Shown piece by piece: positions 5,173-5,954 of a DNA stretch of 5,954 nucleotides; positions within the stretch are counted from its first letter, which is position 1; every line of letters starts with the position of its first letter. This stretch comes from Dehalococcoidia bacterium (GTDB taxonomy: Bacteria; Chloroflexota; Dehalococcoidia; JAUSJJ01): positions 1 to 5,954 of the forward strand of contig JAUSJJ010000240.1 of the NCBI GenBank assembly GCA_030647705.1, written 5' to 3'. The translations under genes were made by a program, and so were the position numbers. The notes under the pieces were generated by a model. The model was given only the letters and a program-made list of their open reading frames with translations, was not told the origin of the DNA and did not search any database.

Positions 5173-5954
5173 TCAGCTCTCTTTGCAGATCTTGTCCAGG
5201 CGCTCCCTGATGGCAAGAGCGCCGGTCACCATGCGGTCGATGACTTCCTTGCAGGTCGGGATGTCGTTGATCTGGCCGACGATCTCGCCGCAGTAGGCCA
5301 TGCCCGCATCCAGGTCTCCATCGATATACACTTTGTGGGCGCCCTGGCCTCCGATATAGGGCAGCAGGTCCTGCAGGGTGGCGCCCTTTGATTCCATCTC
5401 CAGCACCTTCTCGGCTGCCTTGTTCCTCAACGCACGGTGGGTGTTCCTGATGGACCGTTCTACGATCACGGTGTCGGTCTCTCTGGCCCGTAGCATCCAT
5501 TCCTTGGCCTTGGGATGCACAGGTGATTCCTTGACCGCCATGAAGCGGGTGCCCATGACTACGCCTTCCGCTCCGAGCGCCAGTGCTGCCACCAGCCCCC
5601 GGGCGTCTCCGATGCCTCCGCCGGCCAGCACGGGTATCTTGACTGCATCCACGGCGAGGGGCACCATGACCATAGTGGTGACGTCATCCATGCCTGTCGC
5701 GCCGCCGTTTTCCACGCCGACCACGGTCACTGCATCCGCTCCGGCCTTCTCGCCGGCGATCGCGTGCTTCACCGTGGCGCACTTGTGGATGAGGATGACT
5801 CCTGCTTGCTTCAGCCTGGGGGCGAACTCCTCGGGGCCCCGCACGCCGGAGGTCTCCACTGCGGCGACCTTCTCCTGGATGATTACGTCGACGAAATCGT
5901 TGTTCGGCAGGGGCCTGGTGGAGGGAAACAGGCTGATGTTGACTCCAAAGGGCT
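5173..5954 (-). CDS. Nitronate monooxygenase / 2-nitropropane dioxygenase-like FMN protein, C-terminal part (N terminus beyond right edge)
   Basis: The frame is open to the window edge, giving the last 259 residues; the family is usually about 310-370 residues long, so the true start lies outside. The in-frame GTG at 5859 is inside the conserved domain and is not a start. Visible family features in order are PFGVNI at the left end, AGVILIHKCATVKHA, EKAGADAVTVVGVENGGATG, PVLAGGGIGDARGLVAALALGAEGV (FMN phosphate-binding loop) and MGTRFMAVKES. These mark the flavin-dependent TIM-barrel group that includes nitronate monooxygenase and FabK. The position of the catalytic His in the usual EAGGHxG motif is Ala here (codon 5698-5700), so classical nitronate oxidation is doubtful; another FMN-dependent role is possible. 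It shares the strand with the downstream binding-protein gene but is separated from it by a hairpin and a likely promoter, so they are probably not one operon. Confidence 0.9.
   Translation of the reverse strand, partial: PFGVNISLFPSTRPLPNNDFVDVIIQEKVAAVETSGVRGPEEFAPRLKQAGVILIHKCATVKHAIAGEKAGADAVTVVGVENGGATGMDDVTTMVMVPLAVDAVKIPVLAGGGIGDARGLVAALALGAEGVVMGTRFMAVKESPVHPKAKEWMLRARETDTVIVERSIRNTHRALRNKAAEKVLEMESKGATLQDLLPYIGGQGAHKVYIDGDLDAGMAYCGEIVGQINDIPTCKEVIDRMVTGALAIRERLDKICKES

Noticed and set aside
5045..5500. 151-codon - strand open frame overlapping the FMN-protein gene
   Set aside because: Out-of-frame shadow with Arg/His-rich translation; the overlapping frame carries the conserved FMN-protein motifs.

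Overview
This window looks like chromosomal DNA of an anaerobic bacterium of fairly high GC content. Two things suggest this: an operon of soluble iron-sulfur/flavin electron-transfer subunits, and a substrate-binding lipoprotein with a Thr/Pro-rich linker (TPTPGPTPTT) straight after its lipidated Cys. That linker style is common in Chloroflexota, so a Dehalococcoidia- or Anaerolineae-like organism is my best guess. It is an inference from style, not from a marker gene.

Left half, + strand (1-2864): four tightly packed genes. They are the C-terminal end of a NuoF/HndC-type NADH-oxidising flavoprotein subunit, a short NuoG/HoxU-type [2Fe-2S]/2x[4Fe-4S] ferredoxin-like subunit, a HydB/AsrA-like 4Fe-4S subunit, and a HydG/AsrB-like FAD/NAD(P)H oxidoreductase. 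Together they resemble the electron-input parts of two different systems: NADH-oxidising bifurcating complexes (NuoF/NuoG-like) and sulfhydrogenase or anaerobic sulfite reductase (beta/gamma). No hydrogenase or siroheme catalytic subunit follows, because the operon ends at a strong hairpin at 2893-2942. The module probably moves electrons between two pyridine-nucleotide sites and ferredoxin or an unseen partner encoded upstream.

Right half, - strand (2999-5954): three separately spaced genes facing the operon. Read in their own direction, they are the C-terminal ~259 residues of a nitronate monooxygenase/2-nitropropane dioxygenase-like FMN TIM-barrel protein (running off the right edge), a branched-chain amino acid-type ABC substrate-binding lipoprotein with its own likely sigma70-type promoter, and a small carboxymuconolactone decarboxylase-like protein with no cysteines. 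The gaps hold a terminator-like hairpin (5111-5140) and a perfect 22-bp hairpin (3466-3513). No permease or ATPase genes accompany the binding protein here.

I see no tRNA, rRNA, CRISPR array, insertion sequence or phage gene. The most notable points are the unusual two-flavoprotein electron-transfer module, its NuoG-like subunit lacking the His/Cys cluster segment, the nitronate monooxygenase homologue with Ala in place of the catalytic His, and the long perfect palindrome between the lipoprotein and CMD genes.
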